Below, piece by piece: positions 1 through 12,639 of a DNA stretch of 64,000 nt (its first letter is position 1; each line of letters begins with the position of its first letter). The DNA comes from Glandiceps talaboti (taxonomy: Eukaryota > Hemichordata > Enteropneusta > Spengelidae), in contig NC_135553.1 of the NCBI RefSeq assembly GCF_964340395.1, positions 25,634,449-25,698,448 on the forward strand, written 5' to 3'. The translations under genes and the position numbers were made by a program. Below the pieces are notes generated by a model. That model was not told the origin of the DNA and did no database searches. It saw only the letters and a program-made list of their open reading frames with translations.

Positions 1-465
1 GTATGTGGTGTCTAGCAATGTAATCTATAAACAGTGTTAGCAATGCAAAGCAAGTAAATAGTCAATGACTAGAGTGTAAACTTAGATACCATCAAATATC
101 TCACTGAAAGCTAGATCCCTGTAATCAGTCGGCTGTTTTTTAGTTGACAACATTGTTTAAGAATTCACTACTTAAAAGTCACATACTAATCTTATAATAA
201 AAGCAATTAAAACAGTTTTGTTTTACACTTGATAAGAATGCTATAAATGAACTTGGCAAATGGGAAATGCTTTACGTGAGTGTTACAGGTTGTATTTTAG
301 TATTAATGTTGTTATAAATATTGAGGTGGTAGTTTTATTGAGTCTCTTCACAGATCTTGTGACGTGATGCTACTACTTGGGATGTGAGGATTATGACTAC
401 TGCATATTATATTCTGTAATTCTTATTGTAAGAATTGATATGAAATTAACATTTTATCTTATCAG
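1..465. other. Intron of the polycystin gene (left edge)
   Basis: AT-rich non-coding sequence upstream of the first exon seen. It ends in a pyrimidine-rich acceptor (TTTTATCTTATCAG) at 465. I see no exon or repeat element in it. Confidence 0.6.
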
Positions 466-3400
466 GTAGTGCACTCCCATCAGTGTCAATCATGACAGTA
501 CGTCTTAGTTACTATGGTAACAACCATATTCTCACAGCTTTCATGGTAAGTTGAAGGTTTTCATTTTGACTGTTTAACAAATCAGAACTGAAAGTGTTCT
601 CTTTATAAACACCTTACACGTGTCTTATAAGTTATATGCAATAAAGAGATGTACAAATAATCAGAGTCATCCTATTTTTATTTGTTTCTCATTACCCAAC
701 TGACCCAAAATTGTCAGTTCTTACATTAAAATAAAAAAAAATTATTTTTGCCCACCACTAACATTTTGTGGAACAGCACCCTCTCTGGCAAGAATAAACA
801 AGTGTCTGGACTGTCTACGTCATCTACAGTCATGGCGGCAGTGGTGACACTAGTTCACAAACAGAGCTTTTCTTTCATGAAGAAAGTTATTGAAGTGTGT
901 GTGTGTGTGGGGGGGGGGGGGTTAGAGGAGAAGCAATACTTTGGTTTACCAGATACCACAATATTCTCTGCCATATATTCGGAGTATTGTGCAAGAATAT
1001 ACTTGACATATTCGGAGTATTGTGCAAGAATGAAGGTAAGTACTCAGACATGGGGCTAAGAGTGAGACTGAGACACATGAAACAGGAAGTTTTTTTGGTT
1101 AACTTTTTTGTTGTTGTTGAAATCAACTACTCACTAGTTGCTATGAAAAAGTAATGAGAAACAAAAAAAATAGGGTCACCCTAAAAGGATATGAAAAGCT
1201 AAGACAAATGGTAAATTATAACTATTACCAAGGTAACTATAAGGTTAAAGATGTTGTCATTTAGATAAGGGAATTTGGAAAGAGTACAAGAACAGACAAG
1301 GTGTCTTTATTCAGTTGATAAAAGAGAGTGAATAGTCAGTCAGAAAAGAAGATGCCAAGTCATTTTTTATTGAGTCAATAAACAGAAGAAAGAGAGAGAA
1401 AACCCAGAAAAATCACATGCATCATATAGATCACATGCTTTATTACAGCTCCTTGTTTGTATACAAGCTATGTAGTCTATTCTGTTCATGAATCAGAGAT
1501 AAATTTTGATATTTTCATGTCTTTTATCTACAGATAATCTTTGTTTTATTTATGGTTGCCTTTCTTGTACGTGAAATCTTCAACATGAAAGAGTTGGGAT
1601 GGAGTTACTTATCATCTGTATGGCATTGGATTGACATAGTAATCATTGCGCTAGGATTTAGCATCTTTGGACTTTACATATTTCAACAATTGTACACAGC
1701 CTCTGTAGTTGACAAGTATTTTTCCAACCAAGACAGATTCACTAATTTCTACAGGGCTGCATACTACATTGATCTAATCACAGTATTAAATGCCATAATT
1801 CTTATGTTGGTCTTCCTAAAGGTAAGTATCTACAAATTTAGCATTGTCTGTCTGTCTGTCTGTCTGTCTGTATCTATATCTATGATCTCTCTCTCTTTCT
1901 CTCTCATCATGATATTGTTTGACACTAATATAGATATACTTTCTTTAGTTCAAATGGATTTTCATACATACATAATATTATTGTAACTTCATTGTCACTG
2001 TTTTGTTTTTTGTAGTTGCTTCGACTGGTGCGATTTAGTCGTCCAATGAATCTTTATTTGAAGACGTTATCAGAGGCTGCCAGATATATATTTTGTCTAA
2101 TGATTATATTCTTGATAGTTTTATGGGCTTACGGTAATTTAAGCTACCTGGTAAGGGATGGTTTTTAATTTGTACAGAGAAAAAACAGATTAGTTTCCTG
2201 TGAAACTACTCTATACAATTGATTGACAGTTGTCAATGAAATTACTCTATACAATTGATTGACAGCTGTCAATGAAATTACTCTATACAATTGATTGACA
2301 GTTGTCAATGAAATTACTCTATACAATTGATTGACAGCTGTCAATGAAACTACTCTATACAATTGATTGACAGCTGTCAATGAAATTACTCTATACAATT
2401 GATTGACAGTTGTCAATGAAACTACTCTATACAATTGATTGACAGTTGTCAATGAAACTACTCTATACAATTGATTGACAGCTGTCAATGAAATTACTCT
2501 ATACAATTGATTGACAGCTGTCAATGAAATTACTCTATACAATTGATTGACAGTTGTCAATGAAATTACTCTATACAATTGATTGACAGCTGTCAATGAA
2601 ATTACTCTATACAATTGATTGACAGCTGTCAATGAAACTATTATATACAATTGATTGACAGTTGTCAATGAAATTACTCTATACAATTGATTGACAGTTG
2701 TCAATGAAATTACTCTATACAATTGATTGACAGCTGTCAATGAAACTATTCTATACAATTGATTGACAGTTGTCAATGAAATTACTCTATACAATTGATT
2801 GACAGTTGTCAATGAAATTACTCTATACAATTGATTGACAGCTGTCATTGAAACTATTCTATACAATTGATTGACAGTTGTCAATGAAATTACTCTATAC
2901 AATTGATTGACAGTTGTCAATGAAATTACTCTATACAATTGATTGACAGCTGTCAATGAAATTACTCTATACAATTGATTGACAGCTGTCAATGAAACTA
3001 TTCTATACAATTGATTGACAGTTGTCAATGAAACTATTCTATACAATTGATTGACAGCTGTCAATGAAATTACTCTATACAATTGATTGACAGCTGTCAA
3101 TGAAACTATTCTATACAATTGATTGACAGTTGTCAATGAAATTACTCTATACAATTGATTGACAGTTGTCAATGAAATTACTCTATACAATTGATTGACA
3201 GCTGTCATTGAAACTATTCTATACAATTGATTGACAGTTGTCAATGAAATTACTCTATACAATTGATTGACAGTTGTCAATGAAATTACTCTATACAATT
3301 GATTGACAGTTGTCAATGAAACTACTCTATACAATTGATTGACAGTTGTCATTGAAACTACTCTATACAATAGATTGACAGCTGTCATTGAAACTATTCT

Positions 3401-5274
3401 ATACAATTGATTGACAGTTGTCAATGAAATTACTCTATACAATTGATTGACAGCTGTCATTGAAACTACTCTATACAATTGATTGACAGCTGTCAATGAA
3501 ACTATACAATTGATTGACAGCTGTCAATGAAATTACTCTATACAATTGATTGACAGCTGTCATTGAAATTACTCTATACAATTGATTGACAGCTGTCAAT
3601 GTGAATGAAACTACTCTATACAATTGATTGACAGTTGTCAATGAAATTACTCTATACAATTGATTGACAGCTGTCAATGAAACTACTCTACAACTGATTG
3701 ACAGTTGTCAATGAAATTATTCTATACATTTGATTGACAGTTGTCAATGAAATTATTCTATACATTTGATTGACAGTTGTCAATGAAACTATTCTATACA
3801 ATTGATTGACAGTTGTCAATGAAACTATTCTATACAATTGATTGACAGTTGTCAATGAAACTATTCTATACAATTGATTGACAGTTGTCAATGAAATTAC
3901 TCTATACAACTTATTGATAAATATTATCTATCTTACCTACAGGTTTATGGTTCACTAATCTGGGGACTTCATACACTGGGAAGTAGTCTTGTTGCATTGC
4001 TAGGACTGATGAGAGGTCCTTCCATAGATCTTGACTTGTGTCTGGAATATTATCCAGTATTGACACCATTGATGTTCTCCTTCTTCTGGTTCATCTTCTG
4101 TGTTATAATAGCCAGCTTATTTGCTGCCATTATTATCAATAGCTATAAGGATGTCAAAGAGAAAGCCAAAAAACCATGTCTTGAATTACAAGACTATGAA
4201 ATGGTTGAATTCATAATGAAACGGTTCAAGCAAATGTTGGGCCTTTCAAAAGTTAAGGTAAGATATTTGTGTAGCCTGTGTCTGAATAGTCGTATATGCA
4301 AATTATGTCATAAATATGCATGATGGGTTTGCACTCTACGTAAATTATACAATTATTATGCAAGATTGGTTAAAATGGTTTCATGAATTTGTGTTTGTTT
4401 GTGTTGTATGCAAAATATGTTATTATGCAAGATTGGTGCAAATGAGTTTTATACATGGTTTATGTTATATGCAAATTATCCATTATTATGCATGATCAGT
4501 TCAAACAAGACATGAAAATGCAAATGAACATGCCAGATAGCTAAGTATGTCATTAACGTGTAACATTAATCAGACATTTCACAGGTATGCACAGCTTAAA
4601 ATAAATTGTACAGTTGATAAATGATTTTTCTTACCAAAGAATTGAACAAATAATGTAGTCTGTCTTAGTTGAAATATGTTGACTATCAAACTTTCCTGCA
4701 CTGTGCAGCAAGTACTTTCACTATTACATCATCGTATTTTTGTTTTCTCCTATCGTAGGAATGGAGACCTAAAGTCAAGTTTCATGGGCTGGAGTCACTA
4801 TCATCACATTCCAGGTCAAGATGCAGTACTCGTCTGTCATCACGTTTATCATCAGCTGGCTCTAGCTCTGGTTTTCAGTCCTTATATATGGAAAGATGGG
4901 ACCCAGAACAAATAAATGACATTATTCGAAGTTTGAGTCCAGCTGTGGATGAGATTTTACAAAAATTTGATGAAGTTCAAATGATTGCCAATGAAGAGGA
5001 TAGTCTGATCAAAACATGGTCAAATGTGGAACAGAAAAGAAAAGAAAGAAAAACTAAAGAGGCAGCAAAAGCCTCCAAACAAAGAGACACAAAACCTCAA
5101 CCTGCCCCAAGGACTAAAAGGCAACGCCGTATCAGTGTACCTGATAAACCAAATAGTGCAACAGAAAAAAAATCAGCACTGGTCGGTAGACCTAAAAGCG
5201 AACAGAGTGGGCGAGGTGAGGGAAAAACCGATAAGAAAAGTAAAGTTACTCCGGTAACAAAAAAAGCTTGGTAA
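466..5274 (+). CDS. Polycystin-1-type (PKD1-like) channel protein, C-terminal part, 5' partial
   Basis: Five coding exons join in frame with GT-AG introns: 466-545, 1534-1821, 2016-2150, 3943-4257 and 4759-5274, giving 443 residues to a TAA stop. The translation shows the polycystin channel fold: end of the extracellular region (SALPSVSIMTVRLSYYG), S2 (IIFVLFMVAFLVREIF), S3 (HWIDIVIIALGF), S4 with LLRLVRFSRP, S5 (FCLMIIFLIVLWAYG), a pore helix (TLGSSLVALLGLMRG) and S6 (FWFIFCVIIASLFAAIIINS). The place where PKD2-type channels have an LGDF-like filter reads LLGLMRG, without an acidic residue, which fits a PKD1-type subunit that pairs with a PKD2-type partner in cilia or other membranes. The last exon adds a 171-residue basic, serine-rich cytosolic tail with a predicted helical stretch (DEILQKFDEVQMIANEED). 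Earlier exons (receptor, GAIN, PLAT domains) lie left of the window. Which PKD1-like paralogue it is cannot be decided. Confidence 0.9.
663..1182. mobile_element. MITE-like element, family A, copy 1
   Basis: Imperfect terminal inverted repeats of about 33 bp bound a 520-bp segment in a polycystin intron. The left end starts AGAGTCATCCTATTTTT and contains TTTGTTTCTCATTAC. The right end, read in reverse complement, starts AGGGTGACCCTATTTTT and contains the same TTTGTTTCTCATTAC. A second copy lies at 49229-49669 and shares the internal core GTGGAACAGCRCCCTCT and the stretch CAAGTGTCTGGACTGTC. A G13 run and a short duplicated motif (CATATTCGGAGTATTGTGCA, twice at 972-1028) are inside this copy. 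No transposase is present. No target-site duplication is clear here. Confidence 0.75.
2206..3912. repeat. 36-bp minisatellite, about 47 copies, in a polycystin intron
   Basis: A head-to-tail array fills nearly all of the 1.79-kb intron 2151-3942. The unit is ATTACTCTATACAATTGATT followed by GACAGYTGTCAATGAA, 36 bp in total. Units differ mainly at CAGCTG versus CAGTTG and at AATTACTC versus AACTACTC or AACTATTC. Short or irregular units occur near 3497, 3601 and 3690. Because 36 is a multiple of three and the unit has no stop in one minus frame, it produces a spurious open frame of 443 codons. CAGCTG units contain the perfect 16-bp palindrome ATTGACAGCTGTCAAT, overlapped by the decamer TGATTGACAG. 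Confidence 0.97.
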
Positions 5275-5516
5275 ATTTGACCAAACTAAGAGAGAAAATT
5301 TAAAACACAAAATTGTTATTAATAATGTAATTGTATAGAGATATTTATGGAGATATTTTGAGAAAAAATGATAAGAAAAAAGGTATTTATTACAAATTTT
5401 CAAATGTTGCCTTCAAGTTTTTATGTTGTCTGATAATGTTTTTCAATTTGAATAATGTCAGTCATCGTGACTGATTGTACTGGAGGACAAAAACTCTCAG
5501 TGTGTATTATATACCA

Positions 5517-5545
5517 AATAAATTCAAATTAGACTGCCAAATAAA
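5517..5545 (+). terminator. Polyadenylation signals of the polycystin gene
   Basis: Two AATAAA hexamers at 5517-5522 and 5540-5545 lie about 240-270 bases after the stop codon, a usual 3' UTR length. They are the first canonical signals after the stop. Confidence 0.5.
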
Positions 5546-7950
5546 GTGACATAGCTGAATAGTGTTGAAATTTAGCTGAAAGTATATGACAGTGGAAATG
5601 AAGCTTTCATCTAACTAAGATAGACTCAAAATGTTGTTGTAATATGTTGATATAAGCTATTGACTGAGTGGATATCGGTTTAATTGTACTCACAGTAAGT
5701 GTTGTTAGTATCTAATGACTTCTATGATCTTACAGATGAATGTACTTTTATGGGGACCTTTAGTGTTTTACTCTTGATTACAGGATGGTTACAAATAAAG
5801 GTGTCGCTATCACCCACTTGTGTAATCTACCACATCAAACAAGTTAGTTTGTGTCTATCATAGTAAGCTGAAAGCTTGGTTTCCACAGTAGTAATTTGAA
5901 AGGCAATTTTTTAATAATGCTGCAAAATGTGTAAATTAAATCATAGTTTAAGGTCAAAGCCTTTAAAATTACAACTCGTTGAGAATTTGAAATTTGTCAA
6001 GACATTCCTCTAGTACCTACTGTATATAGAAAATTGTATTTGAATTTGTATAATTTTTGGAAGAAATATTGCCAAAAAAGTCTAGAATTGTTCATAAGAA
6101 ATGTTTATATTTGTAAATACCATTTCAGAAGTTTGAATGTTTTTGTTTCCCATTTTGAGAACTTCAGGCTTGTGCATACTAGCAGTACTATTTGCCAATG
6201 TATATTAATTTTAGACAAATTTAGTGCAAATTGCCAAACATTTTTAACAGTTAAGCAGCTGTATATTGTGCCATATTAATATTTAATTAATAATCCTACC
6301 GATTGTTCTGTATTTTTCTCTTTTTTTGTGTTATTTGTAGTTTTCTGTAGGATGTTAAACAAAATCTTTTACTAGTCTGGTCTTTTCAGACCACTTTTTA
6401 ATACATTTGTACAGTATTTGTTTTTGTTTTTTACATTGTGTCTTACAAGAATCAGGTCCACATAGAAAGCAATTCAGATTTCACATTTGTGATACCATAT
6501 ATCAGGTAGATTGGTAGAATTCAAGAGTTCAAAGAAATCATGTTAGAGACATAGCCAGGTCAATATTAGTATTTTGGTGTCCATCACAAGCTGAATTTAC
6601 TATGTGTATTCTTGTATGTACAGTTCACCTCAATATTTGTGCCTTCCATACTTTTACTATCACAGAACACACAAGCTGCACTTGATCATTTTACAACAAA
6701 TAATGTATTTGAGATGACTAGAGAACATGCCAAAATATGAAAGACCATTTCCTTAACATACCAGAACTTTCATTTTTTTTCACATCCAATCTCTATTCCT
6801 TCAATTTCAATTGACTTGCTTTTCAGCTGTGCTGGTGTTTTTCAAGACCCCCCTTATTTATATTGATCCTTAATCACCTATGATTTGTGCAATTGTTCAA
6901 AGTGCTCTTCCATCAATATTTTCCATGATCTTGCCAAATTTTACAACAGTTCCCAAGAATAGGGTACAAAAAAATGAATATTTAAATCAATTAATATGTA
7001 AATATGGAAAATATAGCGTTATTTGTCATAATTTTTGTTTGAACAAGAATTTTGAACATGATTATGACATAGTCAATTTGTAAATCACAAATTTGGTGTT
7101 TTACAATGTTCTGTACTAAAACAAAACGAAAACCTTTAAAGATAAAATGTCCCTGGTCCAAAAAAGTTGGAAAAAAAGCTGACATTTCAGGGTTAACCCT
7201 TCAAAAAGTCCTCATATTTCTGAAATTGTGTGGAATAGAACAAAAAATTAACCATGTTCCTTTAAAATATTGCATTTCTACGAGTCATTTCTACAGTCAA
7301 AGGTGAAGGGGTTGGAATATTTGACGTATCAATATATATCATTTTGTAATCTACTGTTTATATACATTAAAATCAGCTGGAGGACTTGCATATGATTATA
7401 TATGTACAAAATGTCCTGTCAAATATTACAGATGAATGTTGAAAATACCCAACTAGATTACATCTGAAAATGTGTTTTGAATTACCCCATGTAAACACAG
7501 CAAGTCTAGAAACTATTTGGACTTGTTTTCTATGATCTCTCTCTGTCTAGTCAAATGGCTTTATTTAGCATGACATTCCCTTCTTACCACTGACAGTGGG
7601 AGTTTAATGCTATTGGAGTGTTGATATACACCTGATCACATTATTATGTTGTCATTGTGACTTCCTTTAAGACTGGAGGTTGAGTTTGTAGTAATCTGAA
7701 CAAAGTAACTAATTACAACTGCCTGTCAGTGTGTGATGGATTACTACTGACATGCGCTGTTCTCCCTTTCCCCAGCAGGAGCAAGTATGTGATCAAAAGA
7801 GAAAAATTTAAGCATTGAAATATCTCATATACTGTGCATTCATTTGTTTTTAAGCCTTATGGTCATGACTCATTCTTTTCAGCAAACTTATAAAATTCAT
7901 TCCTCAGCCAGTTCAGCCCAGTCGGATCTGTCAATTCATTTATAATATAT

Positions 7951-8490
7951 GTAACTTGAAAACTTGTCAATGCATGAACAAATTAAGGAATACATCTATG
8001 GATGGATAAGATTATGTATAGAAATGAATTAGTGAGTGGGTGAGAGAGTGAGGGAATGGGTTATGGAATGAGGGAGTGTAAATTGAAAACTTGTCAATGC
8101 ATTAACAAATTAAGGAATGCATCTATGATTATGGATGAAATTCTGCATAGAATGAGAGTGGGTGGGTGGGTGAGTGAGTGAGTGAGTGGGTGGGTGGGTG
8201 CGTGGGTGGGTGAGTGAGTGAGTGAGGGTGGGTGGGTGAGTGAGTGAGTGAGTGAGTGAGTGAGTAGGTGGGTGGGTGGGTGGGTGAGTGAGTAAGTAAG
8301 TGAGTGAGTGAGTGAGTGAGTGAGTGAGTGAGTGGGTGGGTGGGTGAGTGAGTGAGTGAATGAGTGAATGAATGGGTGGGTGGGTGAATGAGTGAGTGAG
8401 TGAGTAGGTGAGTTAGTGAGTGTGTGACTTGGTGGGTGGGTGGGTGAGTGAGTGAGTGAGTGAGTGAGTGAGTTAGCTAGTTAGAGAGTA
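7951..8490. repeat. GTGA/GTGG tetranucleotide microsatellite with duplicated flank
   Basis: Runs of GTGA and GTGG, with variants GTAA and GTTA, extend from about 8034 to 8480. A segment starting TTGAAAACTTGTCAATGCAT at 7956 recurs at 8083, 127 bp apart, so the left flank was duplicated together with the start of the microsatellite. Confidence 0.9.
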
Positions 8491-9012
8491 GATTAGCTAG
8501 TGTGTGAATGAGTGAACCAAGTATGGATGGAATAATAAATTATCAAAGGAATGGGACAACAATGTATGGAATTCAATGTAAGTCTTGTTACCAAGTTACT
8601 GTAGTAAAATTGTGTTATTTATCTGTACTATTGCAATTTGATTTACAACTCTATTGTAACTTCTAAATAATATCATGTGGTCCATTCTAAATATCAAAAT
8701 TACTTACTATGCATGTATATTGTAACAAATCGCACAAACAAGCCTTGAAAATGGCAAAACATTGATACATCTAATAATTTTGTCAAATGCTTTCAATTGT
8801 ATAGATAGATATAAAATTCCAAATTGAAGCAGTGTCACATACTTTATTTGTGTTTTGAATTGCAGCTGACACAAATCACACATCCATACAAATGTAACTA
8901 TAGCAACAGTCAGGATAGACAGAAAATGACCAAATTTGATGGCGAAATACCCCATTTACACTATCTAATGTTTACTCAGGCCATCACCATAAAGGGTGAG
9001 AATTACTCCCCA

Positions 9013-9171
9013 AAAAGGGGGGGGGGGGGGATTAAAGAAATATGTGTCGCTCAAAAGTGGTATAGTTTTGGACATCCAAAATGGTGTCTGGGGTTGACAG
9101 CATCGGCCACGCACCCCTACCAGACCTGGCCAGTGGTACCACCCCCCCCCCCCCCCCCCCCCCGGGGGGGG
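9013..9171. repeat. Poly(G) tract and C22-G8 homopolymer dyad
   Basis: A run of about 13 G lies near 9017-9030. A run of 22 C (9142-9163) is joined directly to 8 G (9164-9171), a perfect dyad over its central 16 bases. The two tracts are about 110 bp apart. Such tracts are prone to slippage and sequencing error, so the exact lengths are uncertain. Confidence 0.8.
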
Positions 9172-10234
9172 TGTGCTCTTAACATTTGGTTTGCCTGAAA
9201 AGAGGTTCAAATCGACAATTCATATTGCTTTTGCCTGTTGACTCATAACTGCATGCAACAACTGGGGTAGCCATTATTCATTGTGCTGTCTAAAAAGACC
9301 CTACTACTTTCTAGGTGCATACTCCTACCAAGTCATCCAAATTATGTTCATTAACAACAAGACAGTAGATATAAAATATGGTGGGTAACGCACAAAAAGT
9401 CTATTTCCAATCAATTTTGGAAAAAATAGTAGAGTAAATAAATCATGAAGTGTTTGGATTTGCTCAGCTTTATTCTATGAGTGACACTGTTTCAGATATT
9501 CATTCATTTACAACACTATCTCTACTGCAGACAACTGGTATGTCTAAACCAAATGAAACTTTCATTGCCACTCTTTTTTGGAAAAGCAGAGATGAAACCA
9601 TAAAATTATAAAAACATGCCTACAATCTCATTACATAATATGTTATCTCTATAGTACTATTGTTATTTGGTTGTTGATGATGACAAACGGTCTACTTAGA
9701 CCTTATCACAGTGTATTGTTTTAATTGTTGAGGCAAATATATGTTTGCCAAAGTAATGTGATCTTTTATGTATATTTTACTTTTTCAAAAATTTCATTGT
9801 AGTGTACTATTCAACTCAGGAGTCCATCCAATCATAAGGTCTGATGCTGAGCTGCAATATTCCAATCTGTTGTCAGGTGACCATATGATAGCCAATCAAC
9901 AATGGTGTAGTCAGATAACTGAATTCTGTTGCCAGGTGACTCAATAATAGCCAATCATGAACAGCATAACATTGGATTTATGGTAGTCAGTCAGTAACAC
10001 TGATTCAGTAAAATTGTAGCTAGGTGATTTTATTTCAGATTTATACAATGACACAATCTTAAAGTTTATACTTGTCAGTGCCAAGACAAGTGAATTTTTG
10101 GAGAACAGATCAGAGTTTACAGCTCAGCAACATGGCTTTGTACACCTGCATCCTGTACGTAGTGTGAGGTTTTGCAGTATATAGTGGCAACATCAAACAA
10201 TCAATGCAGGATAACAAAAACAATCCATTAGTTT

Positions 10235-10316
10235 GAGTTGGGTGAGGAAGGGGGAATGGGGAGTTGGGTGAGGAAGGGGGAATGGGGAGTTGGGTGAGGA
10301 AGGGGGAATGGGGAGT
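10235..10316. repeat. 26-bp tandem repeat, three copies
   Basis: GAGTTGGGTGAGGAAGGGGG followed by AATGGG starts at 10235, 10261 and 10287. The three units look identical, which suggests a recent expansion. The plus strand is purine-rich. Confidence 0.95.
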
Positions 10317-11007
10317 TCAACTATATAGCTTTGCATTTCACTAAAACGAAATTTAGTTTTACCCAAGCCAAACTTTTTGTGGATGATTTAAGTTCTTTAT
10401 CCTGCTTTGATCTATTGATGTCAGCCCCTATGTCAACCATGCAAGATAGTGATAGTCACTTCTTATGGAGAATTTTAATAGACTTAACATTGTGGAATCC
10501 AAAAGCTGACTTTACTATACTATAACACAATCTCCTTTACTTATTATGACAAATGCTTTTTTTTATTTCAGTACAACATACAAAAATTGTATTTACTTTC
10601 ACAGTTTCCATGGCAATATACCTACATTCCTATGCATATGTCCCTTGTATTGCAAGGAGTTCATTGATTGCTTGATTCACTAAATCCCAGTCCATAGTGG
10701 TTCTTAGACTGTGTAGTTATATGATGTTATATAAGTATGTAAACACATTGCTTGAAAACCACAATGTTAGATACATTGTAATGTTCCACCCTGATCAGTC
10801 CTCTTTTCAGACTGAAGTGGTGACTGATAGGGTAGTTGAGATGCTATCCATGGTATCTAATCTCAAGATCTCTCGTCAGTCTAGCTCAATAAGGTGCTGA
10901 GATGAAATTTCAAATTTGATCATAGCCACCCATGCATTTACATTAACAGCTGTTGGTTCATGATTTCTTACTGAGCTAGACAGGGTGAATAGTAAACTCT
11001 CTATCAG

Positions 11008-11205
11008 CTTTAGGAGTGTTGCTAGCAGAAAGCGACTGTTTTGTATGTACTGATATCTACCACATACTTGTATTCTATCTTATATTCTTGTACTGTGCGC
11101 CCTCATTGACTAACAATTCCTTGATGTGTTATTGCGACCCATCATGTTATTGAGTCCTGAGCTGCTTTCTGTTAGTAATGCTCCCGAGGCTGAGAGAGTC
11201 TAGGT
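11008..11205. mobile_element. Degenerate fragment of foldback family D
   Basis: Sequence such as CTGTTTTGTATGTACTGATA, then GCCCTCATTGACTAAC and TTGATGTGTTA, matches the arm of the 56.3-kb foldback element (CTGTTTTGTATGCACCAATA, GCCCTCATCGACTAC, TTGACGTGTTA). The right end reads CTGAGAGAGTCTAGG, the inverse of CCTAGACTCTCTCA found next to the 56.3-kb copy. The second arm is much decayed. Confidence 0.6.
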
Positions 11206-11869
11206 AAAGAGGTGATTTGACGCCACAGATAGCATGTAAACTACTGATATTGTGACAGGGTGGCTTGACATGTCATATCTTGCAGACTATCACTGAACCT
11301 GCTAACAAAGGAGAAAGAAAAGAGAAGGGATACATATGAACATATGCAGTGCTTTGAATTATTTTGAACATAAGTCAAGGAGAATGTGTTGTAGATCTCT
11401 AAATGATGCAGGAAGCACATATAAAACAGACATGGATAGTTTACATATTATAGCACCCCACAGGTCATCTTAGTCTTTCATGATATTTACTTTTCATCAG
11501 GAGAAAACTTTTGAAGTCAGTGTAGTGGTTTCATTTTGAGATGCCATTATGTGACAATACAGTGTGTGTGTTTGTTTGTTTGTCTCTTCAAACTGTGTTC
11601 TCTTAGTATTTTCTTACAACAATCGTGTACTAAACCCAACGAAAGTCACAATAAAGCTGTGCTTGTTGCTGACCGATTTAATAACATACAATGGTGTGTG
11701 TCTTTTATCTTGTGGGCCCAATAACTAGCTACGTATCATATCAGGAAAAAAGGAACTTTTACACCTTGCCCATTGACGGACATGACTAGCTCGACACAAA
11801 TCACCCTTTATCTCAAATAGGACAACTTTGTGTCGTATCTGCCACTTGTATAAACAGCTTATGTTTTAC

Positions 11870-12064
11870 AACAGGTCACACTGAAGTAAAGCACTTTCTC
11901 TATGTGCTACGCTTGGTTATAGCATTCACATTACAACAGGTAACACTGAAGTAAAGCACTTTCTCTATGTGCTACACTCGTGTATAGCATTCACATTGCA
12001 ACAGGTAACACTGAAGTAAAGCACTTTCTCTATGTGCTACACTTGGTTATAGCATTCATATCAA
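11870..12064. repeat. 65-bp tandem repeat, three copies
   Basis: Units begin near 11871, 11936 and 12001. Each carries ACTGAAGTAAAGCACTTTCT and ends TATAGCATTCA. The copies differ at a few positions (CTTGGTTAT versus CTCGTGTAT). Confidence 0.95.
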
Positions 12065-12378
12065 GTGTAAAAGTATACTGTTTCAATATTGGTTTATTTA
12101 CAAGCCTAGAATGTGGCCTATCTAATATGGTCAATTAGCAAATGAAACAGTATACTTGATTTGGATGCTATAAACAACTGTGTTCCAACAGAAAACACTC
12201 TACTTTGGTTCTATAGGTTGTACCATACCTTATTAAACTTTTGGCAAAATTTTAGCCCACAGTTTAAATTAGTAAAGTAGATCAAACATTTGAAGGCAGT
12301 ATACAACTATTACAGTCAGGGTTCCCTTGCATACATAGTCAATAAATTCAACTATTTTCACGTTAAACAATTGGTTAC

Positions 12379-12384
12379 TTTATT
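12379..12384 (-). terminator. Polyadenylation signal of NDUFA6
   Basis: AATAAA on the minus strand, about 256 bases after the NDUFA6 stop codon. It is the best-placed canonical signal. Confidence 0.5.
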
Positions 12385-12639
12385 ATTACAGTCCAACTTA
12401 TTAAAACACTCCTCCATGCAATCAAAATGAATGCAAAAACAAAACAAAGTGAATGTTGTATAGATTCCAAACCATCCTAAGTGGATTTATCATACAAAGC
12501 AGTTACAAGTCACATACGTGTCAACTATTTCAGCTCATACAGAAGATTTCAAACTGCCATCAGCATAGAACATACTATCGTAATATCTACAATAAGTGTA
12601 TCAGTCAGTCATATCATACACACAGCTTTCAAGCTCAGA

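Larger units (their letters stand above)
5546..12378. other. Convergent intergenic region between polycystin and NDUFA6
   Basis: No exon with a recognisable product was found here. Open frames are short and lack splice-consistent partners. The region holds a GTGA/GTGG microsatellite, poly(G) and poly(C) tracts, a 26-bp triplicate, a decayed foldback fragment and a 65-bp triplicate, each listed separately. A pair of related segments of about 60 bp at 9845-9960, each containing CAGGTGA followed by AGCCAATCA, looks like an old tandem duplication. Confidence 0.6.

Noticed and set aside
2165-3496. Minus-strand open frame of 443 codons with a 12-residue repeat (TTVNQLYRVISL)
   Set aside because: It is the translation of the 36-bp minisatellite, whose length is a multiple of three and which lacks stops in that frame. 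It lies within an intron of the plus-strand polycystin gene.
8824-9210. Frames of 124 and 81 codons with Pro and Gly runs
   Set aside because: They run through the poly(C)/poly(G) tracts and have no recognisable domain or splice support.
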